A stretch of DNA of 64,000 bases, from contig CAWKGD010000003.1 of NCBI GenBank assembly GCA_963849105.1, forward strand, positions 186,001 to 250,000, given 5' to 3'. Shown piece by piece: positions 34,534 to 43,429 of this stretch. Every line of letters starts with the position of its first letter. The stretch's first letter is position 1. This stretch comes from CAVRXQ01 sp963849105. GTDB lineage: Bacteria; Actinomycetota; Acidimicrobiia; Acidimicrobiales; Bog-793. The notes under the pieces were generated by a model. The model did not search any database. It was not told the origin of the DNA and saw nothing but the letters and a program-made list of their open reading frames with translations. The translations under genes were made by a program, and so were the position numbers.

Positions 34534-35859
34534 GTGGATGCACCACGGACCCGATACGCGAAGAGTGGCGACGTGCACGTCGCCTATCAGGCCCTCGGCG
34601 AGGGTCCCCCCGATGTCGTCTACGTGCAGGGTGCCTTTAGTCATCTCGGCGTGATGTGGGAGCTGTCGGCGTTCCGACACTTCTGTGAGCAGTTGAGCGC
34701 TTTTGCCCGCCTGATCTGGTTTGACAAACGCGGCATGGGGCTTTCCGACCGAGTTCAGGCCGGGACGCTGGAGGAGCGGATGGACGACGTTCGAGCGGTG
34801 ATGGATGCGGCCGACTCCTCGCGCGCCGTGATCCTCGGCGAGTCCGAAGGCGGTCCGCTGGCGATGTTGTTCGCGGCGGCTCACCCCGAAAGGACGGCTG
34901 GTCTCCTCCTTGTCGGCGCTGAAGTCGCAGAAAAGACGAGCGAGGACTGGCCGTGGGGCGAGAACACCCCCGTGGAGTTCGATAAGGCGATGGCAACGCT
35001 GGGGGAGCGCTGGGGCGCTGGAGGGTTCATCGACTACATCGCGCCGAGCTTGGCAACAGATGCTGGCGTGCGCGAGTGGGCTCAACTATTGCAGATCAAT
35101 GCCGCGACGCCTGGCGCAGCCGAGTCGTTCATGCGGATGGCCTTCGACATCGACGTCCGGTCGGTCGTGCCCACGATCGGCGTGCCGACCTTGATCGTCC
35201 ATCGCACTGACGATCCCGTATGTCACGTGGAAAATGGCCGATTTCTCGCTCGTCACATTCCGGGCGCGGAGTACGTTGAGCTCCCGGGCGTCGACCATGT
35301 CCCGTGGGCGGCCGGCGACGACATCGTCGCCGAGATCCGCGAGTTCCTGACTGGCGTGCGCGAACCCGCCGAACCAGATCGCGTCCTTGCGACCGTGCTC
35401 TTCACCGACATCGTCGGTTCGACCGAACGGGCTGCCGCGATGGGCGACGAACGGTGGAGAGGTTTGCTCGATGCGCACGACCGAGCGGTCCGCGGCGAGC
35501 TGCGCCGATTCCGGGGGCGCGAGGTCAACACGACCGGTGACGGTTTCGTTGCCTCCTTCGATGGCACCGCCAGAGCACTTCGCGCAGCACAAGCGATCCG
35601 CGACGCCACGCGAAGACTCGGGATCGAACTGCGATTCGGTGTGCATACAGGAGAGTGCGAGGTTCGCGGGGACGATCTCGCCGGCCTCGCGGTGCACATC
35701 GCCGCGCGAGTCGGCGCTCTCGCCGGTCCGGGCGAGCTGTTGGTCTCCCGCACGGTGAAGGACCTGGTTGCGGGATCGGGTATCGAGTTCCGCGGGCGCG
35801 GTGAACACCAGCTCAAAGGTGTACCGGGGTCATGGGAACTCTTCGCCGTGGAGAGTTGA
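34534..35859 (+). CDS. alpha/beta-hydrolase fused to class III adenylate/guanylate cyclase (Rv1900c/LipJ-like)
   Basis: 441 residues, the intact paralogue of the broken gene at 413-1732. Residues 1-270 form an alpha/beta-hydrolase (nucleophile Ser about 103 in GESEGG). Residues 285-441 form a class III cyclase: FTDIVGST (first metal Asp, about 290), VNTTGDGFVASF (second Asp, about 334) and LAVHIAARV (about 385). The position usually holding the purine-selecting Lys is Asn, and the transition-state Asn is His, both deviations seen in the Rv1900c group, so the substrate is uncertain. GTG at 34534 begins the aligned domain; a TTG at 34432 is open. It stands alone. Confidence 0.88.
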   Translation: MDAPRTRYAKSGDVHVAYQALGEGPPDVVYVQGAFSHLGVMWELSAFRHFCEQLSAFARLIWFDKRGMGLSDRVQAGTLEERMDDVRAVMDAADSSRAVILGESEGGPLAMLFAAAHPERTAGLLLVGAEVAEKTSEDWPWGENTPVEFDKAMATLGERWGAGGFIDYIAPSLATDAGVREWAQLLQINAATPGAAESFMRMAFDIDVRSVVPTIGVPTLIVHRTDDPVCHVENGRFLARHIPGAEYVELPGVDHVPWAAGDDIVAEIREFLTGVREPAEPDRVLATVLFTDIVGSTERAAAMGDERWRGLLDAHDRAVRGELRRFRGREVNTTGDGFVASFDGTARALRAAQAIRDATRRLGIELRFGVHTGECEVRGDDLAGLAVHIAARVGALAGPGELLVSRTVKDLVAGSGIEFRGRGEHQLKGVPGSWELFAVES

Positions 35860-36073
35860 CACGCTGTTTCGAGAAGCGTCGTGCGCGACCAAAGGGAGCT
35901 GTCTTCATGAACCGCTCTATATGGCTGACTGACTCACTGTGCCAATAGCCCGACCTGATCAGGGAGCTGTGAATGCCCCCGATCAGTGATAATGCCGAAG
36001 GCATCCACCGCGCGGTGATCGAGACGCTCGTCGTCCAAGGCACATCTGAGGCGCGCAGTCCAGACTGTCGTCC

Positions 36074-36883
36074 ATGACTGCGCCCGACGCGGAGCGCTTC
36101 GATGCACTCGCTCCCATCTACGACCAGGTTGTGCCCTTCTTTGGCCCGCTGGGCGAACGGCTCGTTGAGTGGATGGGTCCCATGCCCGGACAACGAGTGC
36201 TGGACCTGGGTGCAGGCCGGGGAGCAGTGACGAGCGCCCTCTCTCAGTGGATGGGACCAGCGGCTGACATCGTGGCTGGGGATGTATCCACCGAGATGCT
36301 CTCCCGGCTCCGCTCCCGCCAGCTGCTCGGCGTCACCGTGAAATACCTCGATGCGACGGCGATTGACGAGCCAGACGGATCTTTTGACGTCGTGTTCAGC
36401 GCCTTCGTGCTGCATTTCCTCGCCGACAAAGCCCGTGCCCTCACCGAGGTGGCGAGGGTATTGCGACCGACGGGGACATTTGTGATGTCCGTCCCTGGCC
36501 CGGACAACGAAGGCTGGTGGGTTGCGTACGGCCACATCCTCGATGAGTTTCGCGAACGCGCTCAATTTCCCAAGGCGACCCCGCTGCCGACGGACCTGTG
36601 GCAGAAAATGGCGGTCACCGCCGGGCTCAGGATCGTGGACCGGGCGACCGTAGACGTGTGCATAGGTCTCGATGGACCCGAGCAACACTGGGACTGGCTC
36701 TTGGCTCATGCTCACCGAGGTCTCTACGACGCCCTGGATAGACAAGCCCAGCAGGAGTTCCGCGAGCGCGTCCTCCAGTCGTTGCGGACCGAGCACCCGA
36801 CGGGCGGCACCCAACTATTGACTGACGCCGACTTCTATCGGATGGCCAAGACCCAGAGCCTCGCCAGCGCGGAAAAGGGGTAA
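36074..36883 (+). CDS. class I SAM-dependent methyltransferase
   Basis: 269 residues. A Methyltransf_11 domain: FDALAPIYDQVVPFFGPLGE, motif I RVLDLGAGRGAVTSAL, motif II GDVSTEMLSRLRSR, and FDVVFSAFVLHFLADKARAL. The C-terminal 120 residues, with WDWLLAHAHRGLYDALDR, probably form the substrate lid. The substrate is unknown. ATG at 36074. It follows the cyclase gene by about 210 bases and shows no clear operon partner. Confidence 0.88.
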   Translation: MTAPDAERFDALAPIYDQVVPFFGPLGERLVEWMGPMPGQRVLDLGAGRGAVTSALSQWMGPAADIVAGDVSTEMLSRLRSRQLLGVTVKYLDATAIDEPDGSFDVVFSAFVLHFLADKARALTEVARVLRPTGTFVMSVPGPDNEGWWVAYGHILDEFRERAQFPKATPLPTDLWQKMAVTAGLRIVDRATVDVCIGLDGPEQHWDWLLAHAHRGLYDALDRQAQQEFRERVLQSLRTEHPTGGTQLLTDADFYRMAKTQSLASAEKG

Positions 36884-36904
36884 CCGAGCTCCGGAGGGCG
36901 CCGC

Positions 36905-36981
36905 TCCCGAACGGCTGATCCTTCCTCGAAGCGTTCGACGATGCCTACCTGGACGTCCATGACAAGCAATGCAGAGCTCAT
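36905..36981 (-). pseudogene. isochorismatase-family protein, N-terminal stub
   Basis: From ATG at 36981 (AGGATGG upstream) the frame reads SSALLVMDVQVGIVERFEEG, the exact opening of isochorismatase-like hydrolases (ALLVxDVQxGIVE with the catalytic Asp). Homology is lost after about 22 residues, close to the 3' end of the methyltransferase gene. The rest of the enzyme is missing. It is probably the residue of a deletion. Confidence 0.5.
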
Positions 36982-37120
36982 GCGCCATCCTGACGGACAC
37001 GTGGTCCTCGGTCCAAAGGAGCTGGCGAAATATTCCAAGCTTCCGAGCACAGAAGCGTCACCTAGAACGTACCGGAGTAGTGCCCCCAAATACCGCGAGC
37101 GGCCCGCCACCGAACGCCGT

Positions 37121-38002
37121 TCATGCACGAGAAATGTCACGAGCGACCTCGACAAGTTCAGGTCTTTCAGGCGACTCCTGAACACATCGAGCGAACAGCC
37201 AAAGCAGAATGCGGTCTGCGTCAAGACCAACGAGGTCTGCCATCCGTTGCACGAGACCGCCTGGATCGGATCGCAGTCGCTCGGGACAGTTGAGCAAGTG
37301 CTGGAGCACGTCGTAGCTCGGATCGCCGACGAATGGCTTCGGATCGATGACGAGCCAAGGTTCCCGTTCCGCCGCCAACACGTTCTCGGCGTGCAGGTCA
37401 GTACACAGCAGCACCTTCAGCACAGGGCTTTCGGGCAATGCGCGAAACAACGCAATGCCTTCGCGCGCGAGCCCGTGATCAATCCCCACTCTGCCGGATG
37501 CGAACTTCCGTTCGAACCCGTCGGCCCATCGGTCGCACATGAACTTGAGCGGCCGAAAACATCCGTTCGAAACCGGCTCGATCCAGAGACGACGGAGGAG
37601 GGCAGCGATGACGATGTCTTGATCCGTCTCAGGTCGGGTTGACAGCGGGGTTCCCGGCGCGCATCGCTCGAGAAGCATCGCGACGGAGCCATCGAGCCTC
37701 TCCGAGCGATGCAGCTGGATTGCGCCGTTCCCGTCCCACTCGTGCAGTCCTTCGGGTTCGTTCTCGGCTTCCCAGTGACGACGCACCACCTTCAGAACGA
37801 GTTCAGTGCGGTTTGCGTCGCGAACTGGAGCCACCCAAGCGGTTTGCCCGCCTGGTTGAAATGGCTCACCCACCTTGAGCGACCAGGAAGTTTCGATCTT
37901 GCCGATGAGCGTCGGCAATGCTTCTAGCCACTCGCCGTGTCCCGATTGCTCAGCTACCGCAACGAGGCGATCCGGGAGAGTGCGAGAGGACATCGACATC
38001 AT
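37121..38002 (-). CDS. aminoglycoside/hydroxyurea kinase-like phosphotransferase (APH(6) family)
   Basis: 293 residues with a protein-kinase-like fold. ELVLKVVRRHWEAENEPEG carries the ATP-binding Lys, MLLERCAPGTPLS follows the hinge, and LLCTDLHAENVLAA (catalytic Asp and Asn) and VIDPKPFVGDPSYDV (metal Asp) match the APH_6_hur family, which includes streptomycin 6-phosphotransferases. Its real substrate may be another hydroxylated compound. ATG start at 38002. It stands alone; about 240 bases downstream hold the isochorismatase stub. Confidence 0.82.
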   Translation of the reverse strand: MMSMSSRTLPDRLVAVAEQSGHGEWLEALPTLIGKIETSWSLKVGEPFQPGGQTAWVAPVRDANRTELVLKVVRRHWEAENEPEGLHEWDGNGAIQLHRSERLDGSVAMLLERCAPGTPLSTRPETDQDIVIAALLRRLWIEPVSNGCFRPLKFMCDRWADGFERKFASGRVGIDHGLAREGIALFRALPESPVLKVLLCTDLHAENVLAAEREPWLVIDPKPFVGDPSYDVLQHLLNCPERLRSDPGGLVQRMADLVGLDADRILLWLFARCVQESPERPELVEVARDISRA

Positions 38003-38361
38003 CTTCCTACGGCGCGGCGCGCCCCCGAACGCCGGCTACGCGCGCCGCTCAGTTCTCAACCTTCTCGTCGAGCTCGGTGAAGAACGCCTCCTGACACACA
38101 AGACAGTTGGGAGGGCGCGTGACACTCACGGCGACGAACAATCCCACATCCTGGGTGCGATTCTCGGACTCGCCGCATCATACGAACCCGGGCCCGGTCA
38201 ACGATCCGGGATCGCGGGCCACCATTCTGGAGCCCCATAACAATGCGGCGCGAACGTGATGTGACCCCGAACGGTGCCTCCCTATGCCTCAAGCCGCCAG
38301 TCGGAGATTGTGAAAGTCGGCCTGAAGTAGGACGGTCAACACCTGGCGCGACAATTCGCGC
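38003..38361 (+). other. intergenic region with repeats
   Basis: The minus strand has a short open stretch ending PPNCLVCQEAFFTELDEKVEN at about 38055, with no convincing start, possibly the end of a lost gene. AGCCCCATAACAATGCGGCG at 38230 resembles the ATAATGCGC repeats. GCCAGTCGGAGATTGTGAAA at 38296 belongs to the family also found at 262, 34384 and 39703. Confidence 0.4.
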
Positions 38362-39678
38362 GTGAACCGGTGGCTTTGGGGAACAGCAGGCGTCGCTATA
38401 GCCGTACTCGTCCTTGCGCTACCGCGTCAGGCAACTTCGTCCTCAGTACCGGGTCGTGAGCCCTCGTCCGCGCACAGTTCCACTCATTCGTCCAAGCCCT
38501 CGCCGGTACGGTTCGCGTTCTCTCAACAAAAGTTCCCGAGGGTCCCGTCGGTACCAGGACCGAGCTACATCAACCTGTCGCTTGCCTTGTTCTCCAACTG
38601 CCCATGGCCCCCCGGCAAGACATCAATCTCGATTAAGGAGGCCGCGGCCGAGCATTGCGACCTGCTCGCGCACGGACAGAGCTTCGGACTGTTGGAGTCG
38701 GCGATCGGAGGTGCCAAGTACCCGAAACAGTCTGGCCCCTTGACGAGCGACGTTCGATTCGCCCGCCTGGACAAGGCTCGCGGTGTCATCGCGATCGGTC
38801 CCGTCCTCATGGAGTACGGCCAGTATTCAGGAGGCGTCGTCCCCGATGCTGTGCGCTATGGCAATTCGATATGGCTCTTTGATTGCGCAACCGAGCGAGG
38901 CCCCGAGGTACTTCGCCTCTCAGCGACCACGGGAGCCATCCTTCAGCGCACCTCGATGCCCGACATCTCGCGTCCAGTCGTCGGAGTTGACGACAGCGGA
39001 TTCTGGATGGGTGAGGCGGGAAGCAGCTTCTGGGGTAGCAAGGTGAAGCTCGGGGTCTGGCTCGCTCCGCTAGACGCCCGCCACGGAATCCTCCTGCGAC
39101 CGACGGACGACGTGATCTACACGATGACGGCGTCAGGAAGCTCCATGGACATCGTCGTCGGGCCGCGGCCGGTCGGTTCTCTCGGCTTCCTCTGGAAGTT
39201 CGCGCCTCTCGCTCGGATGATCCAACTCGATGGGAATGGCCTCGGCGTCGTGAGCTTCGGAGCAACGGCCGCCTCCGCAACCGCGGCGTTGAGCGCCGTG
39301 CTCGGAAAACCGACCGGTCATCCCTCTGCTGGCTGCACTAGCGCTTATGCCCAGACCGCATGGCACGACCTCATCGTCCAGTTCGTCTCGGGGCGCTTCA
39401 GGGGGTATCGATACGTCGATGCTCCGCCGTACGGTGTCGCTCCGTCGCCCAAACTTCTGCGTGCCGTGACTCCCAAGTTGTCGACCTCAGCGGGGATCAC
39501 CCTCGGAGACACCTCGGCGGAAGCTAAGCGTGTCTACCCGTCACTTCGACAGACCGGCAGTGAGTTTTGGAGCACACCCACCGGAATCGTCTTCGCGTTC
39601 TACCAACTCAAAGCGCCATCTTCATCGAGCGAGCCGATCTACGAAATCAAGAACAGCGTTTGTCCCGGCTCGCTCTAG
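38362..39678 (+). CDS. secreted protein of unknown function
   Basis: 438 residues. The N-terminus WLWGTAGVAIAVLVLALP is a signal peptide or anchor, followed by a Ser/Pro/His-rich linker to about residue 50 and a large extracytoplasmic region rich in beta structure (KARGVIAIGPVLMEYGQY, VRYGNSIWLFDCATERGP, VVGVDDSGFWMGEAGS). This may form a beta-propeller-like domain. The end has LGDTSAEAKRVYPSLRQTGS, a segment often found in secreted actinobacterial proteins. No named family. GTG start at 38362. Confidence 0.65.
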   Translation: MNRWLWGTAGVAIAVLVLALPRQATSSSVPGREPSSAHSSTHSSKPSPVRFAFSQQKFPRVPSVPGPSYINLSLALFSNCPWPPGKTSISIKEAAAEHCDLLAHGQSFGLLESAIGGAKYPKQSGPLTSDVRFARLDKARGVIAIGPVLMEYGQYSGGVVPDAVRYGNSIWLFDCATERGPEVLRLSATTGAILQRTSMPDISRPVVGVDDSGFWMGEAGSSFWGSKVKLGVWLAPLDARHGILLRPTDDVIYTMTASGSSMDIVVGPRPVGSLGFLWKFAPLARMIQLDGNGLGVVSFGATAASATAALSAVLGKPTGHPSAGCTSAYAQTAWHDLIVQFVSGRFRGYRYVDAPPYGVAPSPKLLRAVTPKLSTSAGITLGDTSAEAKRVYPSLRQTGSEFWSTPTGIVFAFYQLKAPSSSSEPIYEIKNSVCPGSL

Positions 39679-39823
39679 GTCGGAAGTTCGACGGTTTCAG
39701 TCGCCAGCCTGAGATTGTGGAGGTCGGCCCGACGTTCGACTGTCGCTCGACGGGAATCCCGTGCCTGCTTCAGTCACTGCGCTCCAATCGGCACTTCGGC
39801 CCGCCGAGCGCTGCGGTAGTTGA

Positions 39824-40645
39824 TTAGCTCTCGCCTTCCAGCTCGCTCCACGAGGTCAGCCACCGGCCGGCCGTTGGATTGACTCGGCCACCAAGCACGG
39901 CAGCGAGTTGCTCGTCCGAGAGGGCAAACGTCTCCCAAAGACGGCGGAGCACACTCGGACCTGTCGCGTCGACGACCACCTTGGCCATCATCGTGAAGCG
40001 GAACTGGTACCAGACATACGTGAGCGGCTCAATGTCCGGATAGAACGCCTCGAAATAGCGGAGATCTCGGGCGACCGGCGTGACCAGATTGTTGTCCAGC
40101 ACCACCCGCGGCAGCGTCTCGAGATGCGCGATCCGATCAGGCTCATTTGTCACGACGAAGACATAGAGCGACATGTCGGCGAACAGCTCCATCAGCCATG
40201 AACGCGGAAACAGGAAGGGAAGGCCGTCGTGGAAGGCGTGCGCCAGCTCGTGGACGACAAGCATGTCGCCGAAAGGCGCCAGGCGGTCGGTGCCCGTCCC
40301 GTAGACGTCCTCGAGTTCCTGGGCCGCTCGAGGAGGAGCAGAACTAACAACTTCTTCGAGCAAGGTGGCGAGGTCTGAGGGCTCGCCTGGGAGGAACAAG
40401 TTCCCAGCCCTGTAAAACGGCATGCCGTAGAGAGGATTGGATGCGCGTTCGGACCAGTCAGCTCGGTCTAGGACCACGAGCGCGCACTCGGGGCGGAAGG
40501 CGAGCGTCTCGCCGAGGTACGAGTAGGCCCTGGTGCAACGGTCGGCCAACTGCCGGGCGTGCTCGCGCGTCGAGGCGCTGGTGCGCACCTCGAACGGAAA
40601 GCCCGAAAGCGAAGCAAGCCCTTGGTGCTTCGCCAACTCAATCAC
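39824..40645 (-). CDS. putative zinc metallopeptidase-like protein (HExxH)
   Basis: 273 residues without a signal peptide. VVHELAHAFHDG (about residues 130-141) is an HExxH zinc motif, and LMELFADMSLYVF about 25 residues later could supply the third ligand Glu, as in gluzincin-type proteins. The rest matches no peptidase family I can name. The gene product may therefore be a peptidase or a degenerate relative. GTG start at 40645. It converges on the secreted protein gene. Confidence 0.6.
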   Translation of the reverse strand: MIELAKHQGLASLSGFPFEVRTSASTREHARQLADRCTRAYSYLGETLAFRPECALVVLDRADWSERASNPLYGMPFYRAGNLFLPGEPSDLATLLEEVVSSAPPRAAQELEDVYGTGTDRLAPFGDMLVVHELAHAFHDGLPFLFPRSWLMELFADMSLYVFVVTNEPDRIAHLETLPRVVLDNNLVTPVARDLRYFEAFYPDIEPLTYVWYQFRFTMMAKVVVDATGPSVLRRLWETFALSDEQLAAVLGGRVNPTAGRWLTSWSELEGES

Positions 40646-40968
40646 GGGCCGAGGCTGACCAACTCAGAGCAGCACGTCGCAGCTTCCGCGTTGCTGGGGG
40701 CGTCCTCTTGCGCCACCGATCGTCCCCCCTTCTTATGGATCGCAGTCGCATTGAAGGTACCGGGATAGCCGTGAACGACCCATATTCCTGGACGCATAGC
40801 TGGCAGTCTCGCCCTGAACCACGGATGGGACAGGGGCACGCGTCTGACGGCGGAGCTGCTTACCGGCTCGCGCACTACTTCACGTGGATCAAGTGGTGTC
40901 CACGCCGTCGATCTCCGTCTTGAACTGCTGATGACGGACGCAGTGTTCGGCACGCGCTTGCGGCGGGC
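40646..40968 (+). other. intergenic region without recognisable genes
   Basis: I see no convincing coding frame, repeat copy or terminator in this 323-base stretch between two minus-strand genes. Confidence 0.4.
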
Positions 40969-41715
40969 TCAGCCGGTGCCGGCCTGCGCGTCTGCCGCCG
41001 TCGTACCCTGCTTTGCAGGGACTTCCTCGCGCGTCTCCTCGTCGGCACTGAGGAGCTCGTCCGCCTCCTTGAAGACCGCGTCGAACGCCTCCGCGGCGCT
41101 CGACATCGCTTCGTCGAACTCCGAAGACGACTGCTTCAATTGCTCGGCGCGACGATGCGACGCACCGGATACGGCGATTTCGTATGCGTCGACGGCGTCG
41201 CGTAGCTCGGCCGCCCTCGCCACTCCCGCTCGGTAGATCGACTCAGCGCGTGCCGCGCCTGCACGCTTGATGGCTTCTGCCCGCTCGATCGCGCTGGCTG
41301 ACGCGACCTCCGCCGCCCGCATCGCTTCCTCGTGCGCCAAGCGAGCCGCCGTGAGCTCGTGTTCGTAGGCCTGTTCGGCCTCGCGCACCGCCACGACTTC
41401 GGCGCTTTGCAGCGCGTTGCTGTATTTCTCCTCGGCCGCCTTGGCTGCAGCGGCTCGCGTCTTTTCGGCGTTATGCAATTGCTCGTCGTGGAGTTGGGTG
41501 AGTTGCCTCAACGCCTTGGCCCGCGTGAGAGTCGCGGCCCGAATCCGCTCCGCTCGGGCGATCGTGGCTTTTCGAACGCGGTCGGCTCGGGCGAGCTCGG
41601 CTCGCGCGACGTCGTCGGCGGCCAACAGCGCTTCGTCACGGGCGTGCTCAGCGACACGCATCGCCTCGTTTTCGGCATGGCGACCGGTTTCGATCGGTAT
41701 GACGTTCCTCGTCAC
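40969..41715 (-). CDS. long coiled-coil protein with 11-residue repeats
   Basis: 248 residues, almost wholly Ala/Glu/Arg-rich helix. From about residue 30 to 210 it shows 11-residue (hendecad) periodicity, for example ARADRVRKATI, ARAERIRAATL, and later ERAEAIKRAGA, ARAESIYRAGV, ARAAELRDAVD. Such repeats make right-handed, straight coiled coils. The N-terminus (TRNVIPIETGRHAE) and an acidic tail are unstructured. AGGAGG seven bases before the GTG at 41715 sets the start. The function is unknown; a structural or filament-like role is a guess. Confidence 0.7.
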   Translation of the reverse strand: MTRNVIPIETGRHAENEAMRVAEHARDEALLAADDVARAELARADRVRKATIARAERIRAATLTRAKALRQLTQLHDEQLHNAEKTRAAAAKAAEEKYSNALQSAEVVAVREAEQAYEHELTAARLAHEEAMRAAEVASASAIERAEAIKRAGAARAESIYRAGVARAAELRDAVDAYEIAVSGASHRRAEQLKQSSSEFDEAMSSAAEAFDAVFKEADELLSADEETREEVPAKQGTTAADAQAGTG

Positions 41716-41820
41716 GATGCCTCCTATGCTCTGTGAAGTCAGAGGTGCCATCTGACTGCCGCAGCACGGGAGTTGCAAGCCGCGGGGAATACCCAGCCTT
41801 TACCGGCGGCGTCCGGTACG

Positions 41821-42318
41821 TTGAGGCTCATAACACGCCTCGTGTCGAAACTCGGGTTGACGTTCTCGCTCTTCGGTCCTCTGGTCGGCGTCTTCGCATT
41901 CGTGGCGGACGGTCAAGCCGGCTCGTCGCCAACGACGTGCGGAGTTGTGTCGGTTGCGCTCGTGAACGCGAAGCTCGGGATCGATGCGGCGCACGTGACC
42001 GCGCATCATCCCGCGTCTCCCGCCGGGGCGCTGATCTGCTCGTACTACGGAAACAGCGGCCGAGCAACGAATGAGGCGACGATCAATTACGTCCCGGCCT
42101 CGCCAACGGCGTTCGCGGCGGTCGAAGCGTCGCTCGCGAAAACGCATTCGGAACACAAGATCGCCGGCATAAAGTCCGGGGCCTATACGTACGTCGCCGA
42201 GCCCGATCGCTTTTTATATGTGCTTGACGGCACGACGCAGGCGCAGATTTTCGCGACCGCCTCCGTATCGCTCGCGCGGCTCGAGGCACTCGGCCGCGCC
42301 CTTCCCTCGCTGTTCTGA
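41821..42318 (+). CDS. secreted protein of unknown function
   Basis: About 165 residues. A signal peptide (LVSKLGLTFSLFGPLVGVFA, cleavage near FVADGQA) precedes a small domain with two cysteines (PTTCGVVSV and GALICSYYG), spaced as in DUF3558-like exported proteins. The start is uncertain: TTG at 41821 gives a sensible signal peptide, and a GTG six codons later is also possible. No operon partner. Confidence 0.55.
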   Translation: MRLITRLVSKLGLTFSLFGPLVGVFAFVADGQAGSSPTTCGVVSVALVNAKLGIDAAHVTAHHPASPAGALICSYYGNSGRATNEATINYVPASPTAFAAVEASLAKTHSEHKIAGIKSGAYTYVAEPDRFLYVLDGTTQAQIFATASVSLARLEALGRALPSLF

Positions 42319-42344
42319 TCGTTCAGTTGGAGCGGTAGCTCCTT

Positions 42345-42527
42345 AGGCGATGAGGACCGATCCTTTTACTCCGAGTCGGATCTCACCGCGATCGCCACTC
42401 GAATACCACTCGGGCGCATCGGGACGCCTGACGACGTTGCATCCTTGGTCGTTTTTCTCTGCGGCGAAGAGGTCCGTTACCTGACTGCCCAGACGATGCA
42501 CTCAACAGCGGCCTGTTCATGCCGTAG
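42345..42527 (+). pseudogene. short-chain dehydrogenase/reductase, C-terminal relic
   Basis: The frame reads FYSESDLTAIATRIPLGRIG, then TPDDVASLVVFLCGEEVRYL and TAQTMHS, the standard end of an SDR (RIPLGRIGTPEDVAxLVxFL). After a one-base loss at about 42503 a second frame gives NSGLFMP and a stop, the usual SDR C-terminus. The Rossmann fold and catalytic Tyr/Lys are absent, so only the last 60 residues remain. Confidence 0.65.
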
Positions 42528-42607
42528 GCGCACAGGGCCGCAAAACAACTGCGCGGAATGATGAGCACACTACGGGTTCCGCTTTGCAATACGGTCATGC
42601 CGTGGCG

Positions 42608-43348
42608 ATGCTCGACTTCGATTACCTGACCGCGATCACGGAGCACAGCGAGGGCTTCGCGACCTCTGCTGAAGGCAACCTCGAGGCGCGAGTGGAGCAT
42701 TGCCCGGGTTGGAACGTCGCCGATCTCGTCTGGCATCTCACTGAGGTGCACTGGTTCTGGGCGACGATCGTCGAGGAGCGCCTGAAATCTCCTCCGGACG
42801 AGTCCCTCCGCCCGGAGCGCCCCGGCGACGACGCACTCGTCGACCGGTTCCGGACCGGCGCGCACCGTCTCGTCGAGGTTCTCGAGCGCGCCCCAGACGA
42901 CGCGAAGGTGTGGACGTGGGCGCCAGCACAACGCGACGTGGCGTTCGTCTCTCGTCACCAGGTGCAAGAAGCGGCGGTGCACCATTGGGACGCCGCCCAC
43001 GCCGCCGGGATGCCGATCGAGCTCGAAGTGCCGATCGCGACGGACGCGGTCGGTGAGTTCCTCACGTTTTCGATCGCGAACGCGGACGACCCCGCGGACC
43101 CTCCCCCCGACGCGCTCGGCGGCGCGTTCGCTATCGCGTCGAGGGACGGCGGCGCAGCGTGGACGATTCAAGACGGCCCGCGGCCTGGGACGCTGCTCGT
43201 GATCGCCGGCGAACTGGCTGAGGAGTCGACCGTGCGCGCCTCGTCGTCCGATCTCCTGCTCTGGCTCTATCGGCGCGTCGAGCTCCCCGTTGCAACCGAA
43301 CTGGCGCCGGTGATTGAGCGTTTCCGGGCGCTGACCTTCACAGACTGA
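42608..43348 (+). CDS. maleylpyruvate isomerase-family mycothiol-dependent enzyme
   Basis: 246 residues of the DinB/MDMPI fold. The N-terminal four-helix bundle has HCPGWNVADLVWHLTEVHWF (metal His) and RHQVQEAAVHHWDA (metal Glu and His spaced ExxxH). The C-terminal MDMPI_C region has SSDLLLWLYRRVEL. It uses mycothiol as cofactor or acceptor, in keeping with an actinobacterium; the substrate is unknown. ATG at 42608 is preferred; a GTG two codons upstream and a TTG at 42584 are possible. Confidence 0.88.
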   Translation: MLDFDYLTAITEHSEGFATSAEGNLEARVEHCPGWNVADLVWHLTEVHWFWATIVEERLKSPPDESLRPERPGDDALVDRFRTGAHRLVEVLERAPDDAKVWTWAPAQRDVAFVSRHQVQEAAVHHWDAAHAAGMPIELEVPIATDAVGEFLTFSIANADDPADPPPDALGGAFAIASRDGGAAWTIQDGPRPGTLLVIAGELAEESTVRASSSDLLLWLYRRVELPVATELAPVIERFRALTFTD

Positions 43349-43429
43349 AGGGCAAGTCCGGAGGGACCGTCCCTTTCGAACGCTCGGCATCGACCCGTCG
43401 AATCTCCCGCCGCCCGGGCGCCGATCGGA

